Below are positions 10,660 to 22,145 of a stretch of DNA of 64,000 bases, in pieces. The DNA lies in NCBI RefSeq assembly GCF_958298935.1, contig NC_084933.1, forward strand, positions 6,121,001 through 6,185,000, written 5' to 3'. The stretch is from Phragmites australis. Its lineage: Eukaryota; Streptophyta; Magnoliopsida; Poales; Poaceae. A program made the translations under genes and the position numbers. The first letter of the stretch is position 1, and the number at the start of each line of letters is the position of its first letter. Below the pieces are notes generated by a model that saw only the letters and a program-made list of their open reading frames with translations, searched no databases and was not told the origin of the DNA.

Positions 10660-12669
10660 TATACTGACTGTAGGACGCAAGCCTAAGGTAGAATGGTCGT
10701 GCCACAAGGTCCTATTTTAAAAGTCTATTTTGAAAAACCAATCCCCGTGCTATTCTAACATCTCAGTTTCTCTCTCTACTTACCTACTCTAATCTATTGA
10801 GAAAAATGAATTTCCAACACTCTCCCTTTCAAACTTTTAGTTGCTGAACCATCCCAGTTTCTCCAATCGAGAAGGATGCTCTTGAAGATCTCTCTTGACG
10901 CTTCTACCTCATATGAAGATTCCAATGATGAAGTTGAAAACCCTTCACTACAATGAAGAATCATCTACCGCAACACTAAAGACATGAAGATCCACCTCTA
11001 CGCTACTCCCAGTTTTAGTTCTTCGAGATATAGGAGGATTTTCCCTAGTCTTCGAAGACATTAGAGCGATGTTAGTAGTGTGTGTTTGTATTGTGTGCTT
11101 TGTGTGATTTGTATTTTTCTGTTTGAGTGCTGGAGTGCGTTATGGGATGCTTTAGCATATGCTAATAGAGACATTCCTTATATACCTCTATAGTTCATAG
11201 TATAGATGGATTTTCTCCATCTAGTCCCTTCTTTTCTTGCCAAACCTTCTGCCTCAATCCCGATCAGATGGTGAACACAAAGAAAGACCAGCTTGTTAAG
11301 AGTACCAACAACAATAACAACAACATCTAGTAGATGCCACCTCAATTCAACAAGGAATAATTTTTGGAGACCCAGACTCAAATCCTTCAAGGCATGGCTC
11401 AGAATATGGAAAGTTTGCTACAGATCATTAAAGCTCTGGGTGCAGAAGACGAGCGTAGAAAGCAAGGCAACAACAAGAAGAGGAAAAAAAGCCTTTGAAG
11501 ACAATCAAGCAAACAACAGTTCTCGGCTACGTTCCACTCCTGAACAAGCACTTTATTCTATCAACCAGGAAGTTTCACAGGTCGAGAGAAAATTTACATA
11601 GTACCCCTACAAGAAAGGTGTGTTTTTTCTATGAAGAAGAAAGGTGCTATGCCAATCGATGTCCCCTGAGAATCCTTATACCTGACGATAAAAATGTGTG
11701 TATCCACTGTGGAGAACCTACGCGCTGGGTCAAAAGATGTCCCATGAAGCACCCCGCACGGAACTGAATCAACCCCAAATCCCATATAAAGATTTCAGTT
11801 CAACATTCAGACTGTCACGACTTTCAAGTTGTAACTCAAGATAGCCAAGATCGATGAGATCCCATCAAGCTCACAAAAGCTCAGTAGGTACAAAAAAGTG
11901 TGATATATTTCATGTCAAAGGCTACATGTCTGTCTACTTCTCAAGAACTGGGAATGTAAGTCAGAGAAGTCCGCTCCTTTTTAAGGAGGGTAGTCTTCCT
12001 AACTAATCTCTTGGTTCTAAACCTAAAGACAGATATTGAAAATAGCTAGTCAGCAAAGGTAATGCAGTAACAAAGTGTGCTAAAGGAAGGACAATACCCA
12101 GAAGCTACACTCGGACCACAGAAGTGATTGCTAAGAACAAGTACTCTTTCCTCAGAATTAGGATATGCCTTACTAAATCTTCAAGGATAAGAAGGTCTAC
12201 CAAGGTCAATCAACAGATGAGAAGATCATTAAAAAAATAAAGGAAACTTATCAGAAGTGCTAAAGCTACGGAATTCTCAGGAATCAGAAAGCACTAAGAT
12301 GTATCATGATCTCAAGAATTATTATCGGTGGTATGGAAACAAGAGTGGTGTAGCAAAGTATATGATCCTATGTGACACATGTCAAAAAAATTAGAATAGT
12401 ACACCAGAGACAACTACAATCGTTTAAGATATCAGGAATATAATATTCGAGAAAATCCAACATACTTAGGGTAATCAATCAAGATTTGTCGAGATAGTTA
12501 CGAAAGCCATCAAAAGTAAAGTGAGCAGAGTATGTCAAGGTAATGAGATTAACACTGAGAAGAAAAAGCAATTTGAAAAGCGAGAAGAAAACTTGAAGAT
12601 CAAGATCCCTTATCTCGTTTTCGATCTGCCCGAATCTCGAGGGCGAGATTCCTTTAAGGGGTGTAGATT
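10660..12669 (+). pseudogene. Gutted gag-pol of Tekay-like gypsy element
   Basis: Only scraps of coding sequence remain. Around 11600-11760 there are two decayed zinc knuckles (CYANRCP, then CIHCGEPTRWVKRCP with Arg where His is expected). At 12298-12390 lies the integrase zinc-binding segment (YHDLKNYYRWYGNKSGVAKY then CDTCQK). Protease, reverse transcriptase and RNase H, which should lie between these, are absent. The end, 'FDLPESRGRDSFKG' near 12625-12662, directly precedes the 3' LTR as in complete relatives. The element is dead by large internal deletion as well as by point changes. Confidence 0.7.
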
Positions 12670-12713
12670 TGTCACACCTGATTTTCATATTTCTCAAATA
12701 TCTAAAATTTTCT
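12670..12713 (+). repeat. First ~44 bp of the gypsy 3' LTR
   Basis: Starts TGTCACACCTGATTTTCAT and matches the first bases of the minus-strand solo LTR that begins at 31057 (TGTAACACCCTGATTTTCAA). After 'tctaaaatttt' the sequence switches to a plus-strand copia LTR, so the rest of this LTR is deleted. Confidence 0.7.
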
Positions 12714-13868
12714 TGCAGAGGCGACTGCAAGTGTTAAAGAATGAAGAACAGCCCACCGGAAGGTCCAGTGCTCTGAGGATGAATGCACCATAGCATTTTA
12801 CACAAACAGTCTGCAAAGGCTCGGATGCTTAAGATAACTCACCAGAAGGTCCAATGATAGATTTAAAGGTACACCGGAGTGTCCAGCATTCACAGAGGCA
12901 CTGAGTGGAGTTCTAACGGCTAGTTTCTGAGGGTGTAGTCACCGGATGATCCGGTGTTAGTACTATTGTTCTCACCAGATCATCTGGTGTTAACAGTTTT
13001 TCTGAGTTGTTGGAAAAACAGTTAGTTGGCACGTTTGAGGCTATAAATACCCCTCTATTCAATCATTTAAAGGTGTGATATGCTGCTGGAGTCCATAGAA
13101 GTCCATATACATCTGAGAAGACATCCAAGCCACCAAAGTGCTTAAAGTGATCATCCAAGGTGATTAAGCACAAGATTAGAGAGTGTTTAGTTCTTATAGG
13201 CCTAGAGTGAGTTGTAGCTATGTGCTGCAGCTTGAAGAAGGGATTAATGAGTGATCCTAGCTTGTACTGAGAGGTACGCTGGCACATTAGAGTCTTGATG
13301 ACTCGTCGACATTTTGAGTCTTGGTGGCTCAAGCTTGTTGATCCTCCGACTTGGTGTGGAGCGGCGGCAAAACACGTGTATGGTGATGCGGAGACCCTTG
13401 CGTTGGTGGCTCATGCTCTGAAGTGATCACGATGGCAAGTAACCGGAAGAGAGGCTAGTGATGAGACTTTGCATTGGTGGCTTGTTGGCTCATCCGGATT
13501 GAGACCTTGCCTTGGTGGTTTGATGGCTTAAAAGTCATGACCGGGTACCCACTAGAAGTATATCCTTGGTGGAGCTCCAACATAGACTAGGGGTGACATT
13601 CATGTCGTCAATACCACGGGATAAAAATCTCTTGTGCCGAGTTTGTCTCTCTACCTTATTTACATTTCTGCATTTACATACTTGTAATTTACCTTACTAG
13701 AGTAGGTTGCAATCCTCTTGAGCGATAGAGTAGATACACTAGATAAATCTAGAGCATATTTAGATAAAAATTAAGATATATTTATCTTATGAAGTTTTTG
13801 GAACTAATTTGATTTAGGTTTCTAAGTGTTCTAATTCACCCCCTCTTAGGACGTCACCGTTCCTCACA
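12714..13868 (+). repeat. LTR of Sirevirus-like family, plus strand, 5'-truncated
   Basis: Runs from 'ttgcagaggcgactgcaagtg' to the family terminus 'gtcaccgttcctcaca' at 13868. It contains CACCGGATGATCCGGTG near 12940, a TATA box in 'ggctataaatacccc' near 13040, and the 'cgagtttgtctctctacc' block near 13640. It is inverted relative to the LTR at 8401-9839. The sequence after its end (13869 on) has no primer-binding site, so the internal region of this copy is gone. Confidence 0.8.
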
Positions 13869-14420
13869 TCTACGCCTCACGGGCCTTGTTGTCCTAGCGA
13901 GCCTACTCCTCTCTCAGTTTCCTCAGCTCCTCTTGTATGCATTTGCGCTCAACCTTCCTCCTCTTGTCCGCTTCTATTTGATCGAATTGTCTCCATGTCG
14001 CACAATGCTTGTTGCATAGGAGGAACACATGCTTGCGACTACTCACTATTCATCCATTGTATGAACTCATAGAGAGGTGGCAGGGACTACCAACAGAGAC
14101 AAGAATAATCAGTGGCAAATGACAGATAGTTGTAACATATTTTGACCATAAGTGTTTACCTAGTGGTAACAACCAGAGATGGTGTCCTCTGGTGGGCCGT
14201 ACTCATAGTTCAAACACATGCAGAACCTCCTTCTGGATATGTCTAAGAAGTCTTTAGACTTCTTCAGTCTACAAAGGTCTCCATATAAGCATATTGTTAC
14301 TTCCACCCTAGCAACGTAGGAACTAGCAAATATTTCTTTGTGAGGGGATCGGAGGCCATTTTAGAGGGAGTAAAAGAGCTTCGGCCAATTAGTTTTGTTC
14401 TACAAGTGGCTTCCTAAACT
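13869..14420 (-). pseudogene. Possible minus-strand transposon-associated gene fragment
   Basis: Read on the minus strand, parts of this stretch encode phrases like CLNYEYGPPEDT, PPLYEFIQWMNSE and VPPMQQALCDMETIRS, followed by a Glu/Arg/Lys-rich coiled-coil-like tail. This resembles small zinc-finger-like proteins often found within grass DNA transposons, but stops and frameshifts break it and I could not find a second anchor. Treat it as a decayed, unassigned coding fragment. Confidence 0.3.
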
Positions 14421-14479
14421 CTTATTTATATAAAAAAAAATTATAGTAGTTTATGGACTAAATCTATAAAAAAATTTGC

Positions 14480-14989
14480 AAAAAAATTACTTCCTCCGTC
14501 TAAAACGGTCGTGTTATTAAAAAGATTATATCTAAAAGATCTATGTCATAAAAAGTCTGACACTGTGCCTGAATAGGCCGACGTTTCTCAAATATTAAGT
14601 GCAATTTTTTTTATCATTTACTTAATAATATTTTTAATTATTTTACATTTCTCAAAAATAATAATTTGAAAAATATATCTACCTATCGCTTGTTCAGTAC
14701 GCGATAGGTGCATGTTGGCCATTGAAAAGATTACATGTTGATATGCTGTCTATGTTGGTATATCACTAGATTTATAATATTTTAAAATGAACACATATAT
14801 TTGTAATTTTCAATTTAAAAAATATAAAAAAAACATTGCCCGGCCCAAAAGCCCCTTCCTTAAAACGGAGCCCCACCACGGCCGCCGTTCCCAGTTCCTA
14901 CAGAAGGCCATCTGATCGACAATCACCCGCAGATCCGGCGCCAACCCCCGCCCTCGCCGCCGTCCGCCTCCTAATTCGTCGCCGATCCC
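14480..14989. promoter_or_regulatory. Upstream region of the F-box gene, with MITE-like sequence
   Basis: AT-rich to about 14830, then GC-rich leader sequence up to the ATG. 'cttcctccgtctaaaa' at about 14491 resembles the degenerate end of a Stowaway MITE, a family common near grass genes. A perfect hairpin with 9-bp arms (ACCTATCGC at 14681-14689, GCGATAGGT at 14701-14709) lies here. 'tttataatatttta' near 14770 is the best TATA-like candidate. All regulatory roles are inferred. Confidence 0.4.
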
Positions 14990-16048
14990 ATGGGGCAGAT
15001 GGCTGCAGACAAGCGCCCCGCCTCCCACGCTGCGGCGCCGTACCTCCCGGCGGAGCTCATCCCGGACATTGCCCGGCACCTGACGAGCCTCCAGGACTTC
15101 TTTTCCCTCCGCGCCGCCTGCCGCGCGTACCGCGCTGCGCTGCCTCCCTCCCGCGCCGTCCTGGCCGCTCAGCCGCCGCACCTGCTGGTCCCCCACGCCT
15201 CGCGCTCGCTGGCCCTCGTCCATCTCCCCCGCCGCCGCCTCCTCCGCTTTCGCGAGGCCTCCCCGTTCTCAAGCTCTGTCCTCGCCTCCGACGGCGCCCG
15301 CGTCGTCACCTTCGACTACTTCACCCGCGAGGTCGCCGTCACCCACCTCCTCTCCGGCGAGCGGGTACGCGTCCCTGATGCCCCGTTCCTGTTCTCCCAC
15401 GCAGTCCTCGCCGGTGACCTCGTCCTCCTCACCGCCCCCGGGTGGGTCCAGTACTGCCGCCTCGGGGACGGCCGGTGGCGAGAGGCGTACTGCCGTCTTG
15501 GAGACGGTGGCCTCTGGCGTGGAGCTTTCTCTAGCCTGTGCATGATGGTCGGAATGCGCTCTGTGAATGGCGTCCTCTATGTGCTCCTCAACACGTGCCA
15601 GCTCGCCATTGCGGAGCTTCTGGACAACAAGGTAGACTTGATGCTGCTCGGAGGCGAAGTCGATGAGCATGTTAGGGATGCTTGGATGGAGAGCAAGGAT
15701 TTCATGCTTGGGGAGTGTGCTGGTGAGCCGTTGCTCATCTTCAAGGTGTCGATCAAGCCGACATATAAGGTTTTCCGTTGGGAACATGGGGAGGAGAGGT
15801 GGGTGAGGGCGATGAGCCTAGGAAGGCGGGCGCTTTTTATGTCCAGTTCTGGTTTCGATGCATGGCTTGGTCCTGATTCATTGGGAATCCGTGGGGACTG
15901 CATATATGAGGCTCTGCCACGGGCTGCTGGGTGGAGCGAGTACTCTTTAGTTGATGGCACTTGTGAATTCATCACTTTTGAGTACGAAGGTGCGCCAGAA
16001 ATGTATGTTGCAAGATCACAGGTTTGGGTGCTCCCGAGCTTGTTTTGA
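14990..16048 (+). CDS. F-box protein with DUF295 (KIB-type) domain
   Basis: A 352-residue intronless gene. The N-terminus (about residues 15-60) reads as an F-box: LPAELIPDIARHL, then FFSLRAACRAYRAAL. In this family the F-box binds Skp1, making the protein a substrate adaptor of an SCF ubiquitin ligase. Residues 70-340 fit the DUF295/KIB beta-propeller-like region: FSHAVLAGDLVLL, SVNGVLYVLL, FKVFRWEH-like and LGRRALFMSSSGFDAW, followed by DCIYEA. The ATG at 14990 lies in a good plant context (cccATGG); a second Met follows three codons on. GC content is high at the 5' end and drops along the gene, as is usual in grasses. The target is unknown. A decayed relative lies 2.4 kb downstream at 18420-18905. 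Confidence 0.85.
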   Translation: MGQMAADKRPASHAAAPYLPAELIPDIARHLTSLQDFFSLRAACRAYRAALPPSRAVLAAQPPHLLVPHASRSLALVHLPRRRLLRFREASPFSSSVLASDGARVVTFDYFTREVAVTHLLSGERVRVPDAPFLFSHAVLAGDLVLLTAPGWVQYCRLGDGRWREAYCRLGDGGLWRGAFSSLCMMVGMRSVNGVLYVLLNTCQLAIAELLDNKVDLMLLGGEVDEHVRDAWMESKDFMLGECAGEPLLIFKVSIKPTYKVFRWEHGEERWVRAMSLGRRALFMSSSGFDAWLGPDSLGIRGDCIYEALPRAAGWSEYSLVDGTCEFITFEYEGAPEMYVARSQVWVLPSLF

Positions 16049-16780
16049 TGTTAGCCTGCAAAGATCAGATTCTGAGGTTAAATGAAATCAACTGAAGGTA
16101 TGCTTAGCTGAAAACTTTGTAATTGGAAAACATCAAGGCATCACTACTGTCATCGGTGTTAAGTATTGTTCTGATTTAGATTGAGTGCATCACTACTCTC
16201 ATCGGTTTCAAGGGCATTCGCATTATGCAATGTGTGATTTGTTATAAATTTCCTTGTTTTTTGCCTCACAACTGCTTTTTGGGGTCCGGCAATTAACAGA
16301 TTGATATGCAAAATAATTGTGATAGAAGTTAGTGATGTACATTTTACAATAAGTGGATAATAAAATTTTGAGAAGTGCCTCTGTGCTGTCCCACTTCAAA
16401 TTTGCAGTCCTAAAGCAGTCCTGATTAGTTGCTCTTAATGCCATATTAGTCACTTAAGATGACAATTATGGCCACATGAATCTGAAGCTCATGCCTAGGC
16501 CCAGATGAGTAGTGGTTTAGTGCCTGAGTGGTTTCGCCCAGATGAGGCAACTACCCTCATTTTGTTCTTTTGATGATTGGAGATCGTGAATCTCGTGCTT
16601 GACTTACTCTTCGGATCCAAGAAGATCAACTTGGCAAGTAACTTCCTTTCGAAAGTGAATGTTAGCCTGCATAAGAAGTAATACCTTGTTTTTCCATAAA
16701 CAATTAGGTTGACAAAACTTGATAGGAAAAGTAATAAGTAGTATAGGAGTTATGCTAACCTGCGTGAAGCTTCTTATTTA
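16049..16780 (+). other. F-box gene 3' region
   Basis: Probable 3' UTR and downstream flank. No convincing ORF or transposon terminus is visible. The phrase 'catcactact.tcatcgg' occurs twice (about 16139 and 16187), a small direct repeat. 'gttagcctgcataagaag' at about 16661 and 'gctaacctgcgtgaagcttctt' at about 16754 are near-repeats just outside the long inverted repeat. Confidence 0.4.
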
Positions 16781-16782
16781 TC

Positions 16783-17571
16783 ACATTCCATTGCATAGCA
16801 GACCACAAGAAGACCTAAAAGTATAATGGGATAACTAATTATAAATAAAGTTAATAATATACAATTAATATCATAACCAACCCATTAAGTTACTTGATTT
16901 GGCATTCATTTGTTGGACACACCAATTTGTGATATCATGCACTTCAATTCATCCCCTCCTTGATTAGCATGTTTTTGAACCCATTAGTGTATATATCACA
17001 AACTAGATTAGCATCAGTCATAACTAAATCATAATAAAATTTAACAAAGTACAACGTGTCATCAAGTCATTTTATTTTTGTCTTGTACATTGTGAGATCC
17101 CATAGAGACTTTAGAATTTGAACTGTCATTTTATTGTTTACCACAAAGAGGATCCAATGTCTCCACCAACATTAGCATCCAGGTTTTGTTGCCTTTACCA
17201 GTGAAGCAAGATCGGTTGAAGCATTGGATCCTTTTTGTAATGAACAATAAAAGGAGGGGTTTCAAATCCTATAATCTCCGTGGCATCCCAGACTGTATGA
17301 GAAAAAAATGACTAGGTGAGCTGCTTATCACATACTTTTGCATATATTATTTTGTCAAATTCTAATGACTCCATTATGATTGATGATAATGAAATATTGA
17401 TTAATGGGATCAAAAGCTTGCTGGCTATGGCAATGAGGGAAAGAATTGGCGTCCCCAACAAATCCTTGCCATAGGTGTTCTATGATATTGATGGTACATT
17501 ATTAGTTTTCATTACCAATTAGTTATCCCGTTACACTTCAGGTCTTCTTGTGGCCTGGAGCTATGCAATGG
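16783..17571. repeat. Long imperfect inverted repeat (fold-back), about 790 bp
   Basis: The left arm (about 16783-17155) is the reverse complement of the right arm (about 17219-17571). Outer ends: 'ccattgcatagc.gaccacaagaagacct' on the left against 'aggtcttcttgtggcctggagctatgcaatgg' reading into the right. The inner ends pair 'gaggatccaatg' (17149) with 'cattggatcc' (17220), leaving a loop of roughly 60 bases. Identity is imperfect but continuous along both arms. No transposase and no clear target duplication were found. It could be a large MITE-like fold-back element or an inverted duplication of a gene fragment. Confidence 0.75.
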
Positions 17572-18419
17572 AGCACTACTGCCTCACAATTTACTATGCT
17601 TTATATATTCCTTCTTTGGAAATGAAGGTATTCTCCCCTATTCATGGAACATGTTTTCTCAGTCCGTGGACAATGTGACATATGAGTTGCTATCTCTGGA
17701 CTAGATCATCACCCACGGCTATGCAGTAAACCATGGAATGTTAAATACCCAGGACTGGTAGTCGACGAGTGACGATCAACTTGGAGTCAATGTTCCAAAA
17801 GGTTTGTACTAATGAGGTGATAAAGAAAAACGGATTGGTACTCCCGTCTTGTCTGCTGTATCATTCTGGTTATCAGTTTTTGTTCTCCTATTTCGGTTTC
17901 TTTTATGCAGTATCAATTTTATTTCCTACTTTCAAACGCATACTGCTCTGCTTCCAAAATGTACTGAATACTGATGCATTTGAATTTTCATTCTGGAACA
18001 GGTTTTGCTCACTACACAAAATCACACCCTGCCTAGCTTGGTTATAGATTCATCCCAAGCTAGCGTCACAGCGCAGAAATCGTGGCAAGCGGGTCAGAAA
18101 GTGACCTCCTGGTGCTCCCTCCACTTCTAATCATCTTATGCAGCATTTATTTCTAATGCCTGAGTCTTCATAACTGATGAGACCATGCTCATCATGGATA
18201 TGATCAGCCCTACATCGGGCCACCCTTCTCATCAATAACTGAGGACATGATATCTGCTGGCCTAAAGATGGTTCAATTGTCTTCTTCGATGCTGTTTCCT
18301 GTATGTGAAATTGAGGAACTCTTACCATAAAAAAAGACATAAAAGGGGCCCTGATCATATATGGTGAGTGCTGTAAGGTTTGTGGATGTTCTTGCTAGGG
18401 ATGTTCACATTACACGGCC
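17572..18419. other. Intergenic stretch, no confident gene
   Basis: Moderately AT-rich sequence between the inverted repeat and the F-box pseudogene. A plus-strand ORF at 17769-18047 (92 codons) has no recognisable motif. I see nothing else that can be supported. Confidence 0.4.
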
Positions 18420-18905
18420 AGCCTGAGAGGATTCGTCTTCGTCCTCCCTGACGCATTCCACAGGGCCACCTAGTATTGCTGCATCAGTGGCACTTCCTTG
18501 GGTGTCAGCGGCCTACCGTAGCCCTGGCTTGATACAGGATCTGTGACTTCTGGATGGTGGCCTCTATACCGTTCTGCCCACTGGCTAGCTCATGGTGGCG
18601 CAGCAACAATTGCATGCAGTTTTGGTTGTTAGGGGTTCAATTGGATGGCAAGTCAACCAGGCTCTGAAGGAGTGGAGTACCATACTGCTCAGCATGTGAG
18701 GTGGAGAGCTGTTGCTCAGCAGCAAGGTGGAATGCAGCGATCCATACAAGGTTCTTCTTGTGGGAAGCTGATGAACAGAACTGCGCGATGATGATAAGCC
18801 TTGGCGGATGGACGGTGATTCTCTGCGAAAATGGTTCGTCACGGAACCTGGTCCAGATTTCACGCGGCTTGCCATGGACGGGGGATGTAGTGAGTATTCC
18901 TAAAT
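18420..18905 (+). pseudogene. Decayed F-box/DUF295 gene fragment, relative of 14990-16048
   Basis: Across shifting frames the translation follows the second half of the F-box gene upstream. GGLYTVLPTG matches its GVLYVLLNT. VNQALKEWSTILLSM.GGELLL matches its VRDAWMESKDFMLGECAGEPLL. SSKVECSDPYKVLL matches its FKVSIKPTYKVF. Stops (for example at 18594-18596) and at least one frameshift near 18765 interrupt it. The F-box half is missing. It is probably an old tandem duplicate. The intact gene is diverged from it, so the duplication is not recent. Confidence 0.55.
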
Positions 18906-19832
18906 CGATGGGAGCAAAATCATTATATTAGTTGTAAGACGATTCAACATCTTCTATTGAGGATGAAGGTTGGCAAAATCATTATATTAGCTGTAATGAT
19001 GTTCATGTTATCATCAACCTAGTTAGGACCTGTATGGAATGGAGGGGCGCATATGATTTTGGATAAATTGCACTGATCGTTCTGAAATTTGTGGGCCCTT
19101 GGCATTTGTCTGCTTGATGTCTTATCTTGCAGTTAAATCCGTTCTTTAGTATAGAGAATATTAATCCAATAATATCGTGTGCAACCTACATGTTGCATGT
19201 TCTTGGAATTGTAAACCCTTTTTGGTCAACACGGAGGGAAGATTTGCTCGTGTAATTGCACTTAGTGTTGATCAGCCATACTTGCATAATAGATATGAAC
19301 AGCTGGTACTACGTCAGTTGCAGATATCGCCTTCGCCTGCAGTCCTGAGCATTATCGGGTGCATTACTGAATGTGAATGCGTTTACCTTATGTAATTTTT
19401 TTAATTATCCGAGTCCAATAAACATCCAAATCATTTGTAATAGCGACGTGCGTACAATAAAAACTTTTCTAGTATGAGCGCACAACACAAATGATCTCAA
19501 ACCGTGGCAACTCCTCACATCCAACACCATGTAGCCAAATTTAGTATGCTTGTCATAAGACACACCATGTTCGGATGAATGATTCCGCCTACAGCATACA
19601 AGAACGTATTTAAACATCAGTTCTCTGACGTCAGTATACGAACCACACAAAAGAACGTCTCTAACCACAAAGGAACAAGCACCAATATACAAGAGCGGAA
19701 AACATCTCTTTGAAACAATCAGGATTCTAGAGCTAAGTCCGTATACAGTCAGAATATTCATCAAACGTTCAATACTGTTAAAGTGAACAGATTGTATTTT
19801 GCTTCAACACAGATATTGCCTGGCAGAGATTG
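18906..19832. other. Region between the F-box pseudogene and INO80C, including the likely INO80C 3' UTR
   Basis: No coding feature is convincing on either strand. The minus-strand 119-codon ORF at 19405-19764 has no family resemblance and lies where the 3' UTR of the minus-strand INO80C gene would be. The two genes are convergent here. Confidence 0.4.
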
Positions 19833-22145
19833 CTATCTCAGTATAACTGCTGCGTTTCTCAAGGCCAGATATCTTTGGACATAATCATCAGGAAGCATTC
19901 TGATCTGCCTGAACACCTCTGGATCAGAGTAACACAGCTTTGTCCTCGGATCAACATATGGCGCCTCCAAGGAGGTATTTGAAGTAAAATTCACAAGGTG
20001 AATCATTTGTTGAACAGGAAGCAGAAGAAATAGCGACACAAATGTACAGTTGCCACTTGGCATTGGCAGAAAAAGAGCCGATGATGAAAGTGATATGTAA
20101 GTTTGATCAATATAGGTTAGCAACACAATAGATTGTTCATTGTCCTCTTTTAGTTTTCTGTTTCCTTTCGTGTCCTATGTTATTTTTATGAGAGAATGTC
20201 ATGTGGATTACTAGATCTTAGCAGAAGCCGTGTTGGGTTGGACAGCTGGTGCCAGGTCCAGTTTCATTTGGGCTTCTTGCCCTGCGAATCAGCCAGAACA
20301 AGCTTACTGACCCAACAAGGCTAGACTATAGCCAGCCTTGCCCTAGTTTATTTTTCCACGTCTGCTCAGCTTGAGCCTAAACAATTAACACATATATTAG
20401 CTGAGGATGTCGAATACACAGATTAATAACATCACGGGAGGTGAAGTTTATGACACTGTCACTACCAATACCAAGTTTGTGCCAACAAACTTTGTAAATA
20501 AATTCTGGTAAAATGGACAAAGCATTGCTGCCGAATTAATCAAACAGAACTCGAAGATGATGCTATTTAAATTCAATAGCCTGTTCTAAAACTTCAGGAT
20601 TCAGTCAGTATCCAAGGCAAAAAAGTAAACAACTTTTCACTTAATTTTCATATATGCAAAATAAAGGTGGAAAATACTGTATTATGTTACCAGATATTAC
20701 ATAGCATGTCTAGCTAACAGAGGTTGTTAGTTCAATTTCAAATCTGCTATTGAATGGACATTCATATACCAAAAGAAAAAGAACATTCACAACCCCACCC
20801 CCCACCCCAAAAAAAAAACTGACCACTGTTTATTTGTGCTATCCAGCTAACTGTCCAATTCTTTTTTTGTAGATGTTCTACGAGGTCAGACTAAGCTAGC
20901 AAGACAGCAAGTTACTGCTTAGGAACCCATAATCTCATATTACCCTCCTAGCTGTTCCTAGTCTAGCGCTAATGTGAACCCTAGTTAGTAATCTATACCA
21001 GCCACTCAATTTTTTTTCCTTCACTCAACGCTTTCTAGTCTAGCACTACTCTGTACACTATTTTTTTTGTGGCTTCAACAGAAAAAAAAAAAATCTTAAA
21101 ACACCAACATTACAACAAAAATCAAGGTATGAATTTGCAAAAACAATACATGCAAGGTTTCATTGATAAAATAGTGCAACTAATATTCAAAAGACACCTT
21201 ATAAGCTATCTATTGGTCTTCCTATATAATCCAGCTACCAGACTATGGAAGCTTACGTGCCCTATGGAAATCTTGGATACACAACACAGGTCCTACATAC
21301 AAGATACAATTACTTAGTCGCAAGTTAGCATTGCAACGGTGTTGTAGTAAGAAACACAGTATGATTTAATTGTTCCCAATTTAATGGTCTTTGATGTTGC
21401 AATTTAACCATTCGATGACCACCTTGGATATATGAACCCAACACGAGGAACTAACATTGAGGTAAACATACCTCAAAACCTGTTATGTCACAGTATCTCT
21501 TTGGTGGATAAATGGATGGGGGCGTCTGAATGTTCAAATCTGCATAAACCACATAGTTTCAACATAAGATGTTTGCCTCAATCTGCAAAAAACTACATAT
21601 GCATCATAGTCAAGATAACATGTAGAAAGTGGAACACAATTATTTTTTCTCCATGCCAGGCTTCGTTTTCTCATTATCCAGCTTGATTTTTTTTTGACTG
21701 AGAGAACAAATTCCTACAGGACAACAAGAGATCATATTCTTCTATCATATTGTCAGTAAATGATAAGATCTAAAAAAGACACAAATGACAAGAAAAGCAA
21801 CGTCCTAATTTTTCTAATGGCGTGGCAAACTATGACTAAATGTGTATAGTATAAAATAACTCCATTCAAATATCAAATAATGATGTCAGGGAGAAACTTT
21901 TGTCATTAGAAGGACAAATTAAGGCCATAATTTCTTCAATTGATGTCCTCCAAGTTCATTGCATGCTCACAGTTGGGGCGGTCGGGGGGCATGGAGGAGG
22001 CGTCGGTGGCCTGGAGGAGGTGGCGGAGGTGCTTCCATTGCCGCCCACGGGACTGGCCCTTGGGGTATTTGTCCGCCGTCTGCACCTTCTTGAACGGAAG
22101 CGTCAGCGCCAGCACCATCTCCGTCCTCACAACCTCCGACTCCAT
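19833..22145 (-). CDS. INO80C: INO80 complex subunit C (Ies6/YL1-C domain protein), three exons
   Basis: Assembled by eye from three minus-strand exons: 22145-21971 (58 codons plus one base), 21539-21472 (68 bp) and 19964-19833 (with TAG). Introns of 431 and 1,507 bp have GT..AG ends (donor gtgagc at 21970, acceptor ..ATGCAG at 21540; donor gtatg at 21471, acceptor ..TTGGAG at 19965). The spliced product is 124 residues. Exon 1 carries YPKGQSRGRQWKHL, exon 2 TPPSIYPPKRYCDITGFE, exon 3 APYVDPRTKLCYSDPEVF and LPDDYVQRYLALRNAAV. The last two exons make up the YL1-C domain. The protein is a small subunit of the INO80 chromatin remodeller, which slides nucleosomes and acts on H2A.Z. Length and exon phases fit the plant family as I know it. 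Confidence 0.9.

Noticed and set aside
14810..15787. Several long minus-strand and shifted plus-strand ORFs over the F-box gene
   Set aside because: They are Arg/Pro/Gly-rich shadows of the GC-rich F-box coding sequence and have no motifs.
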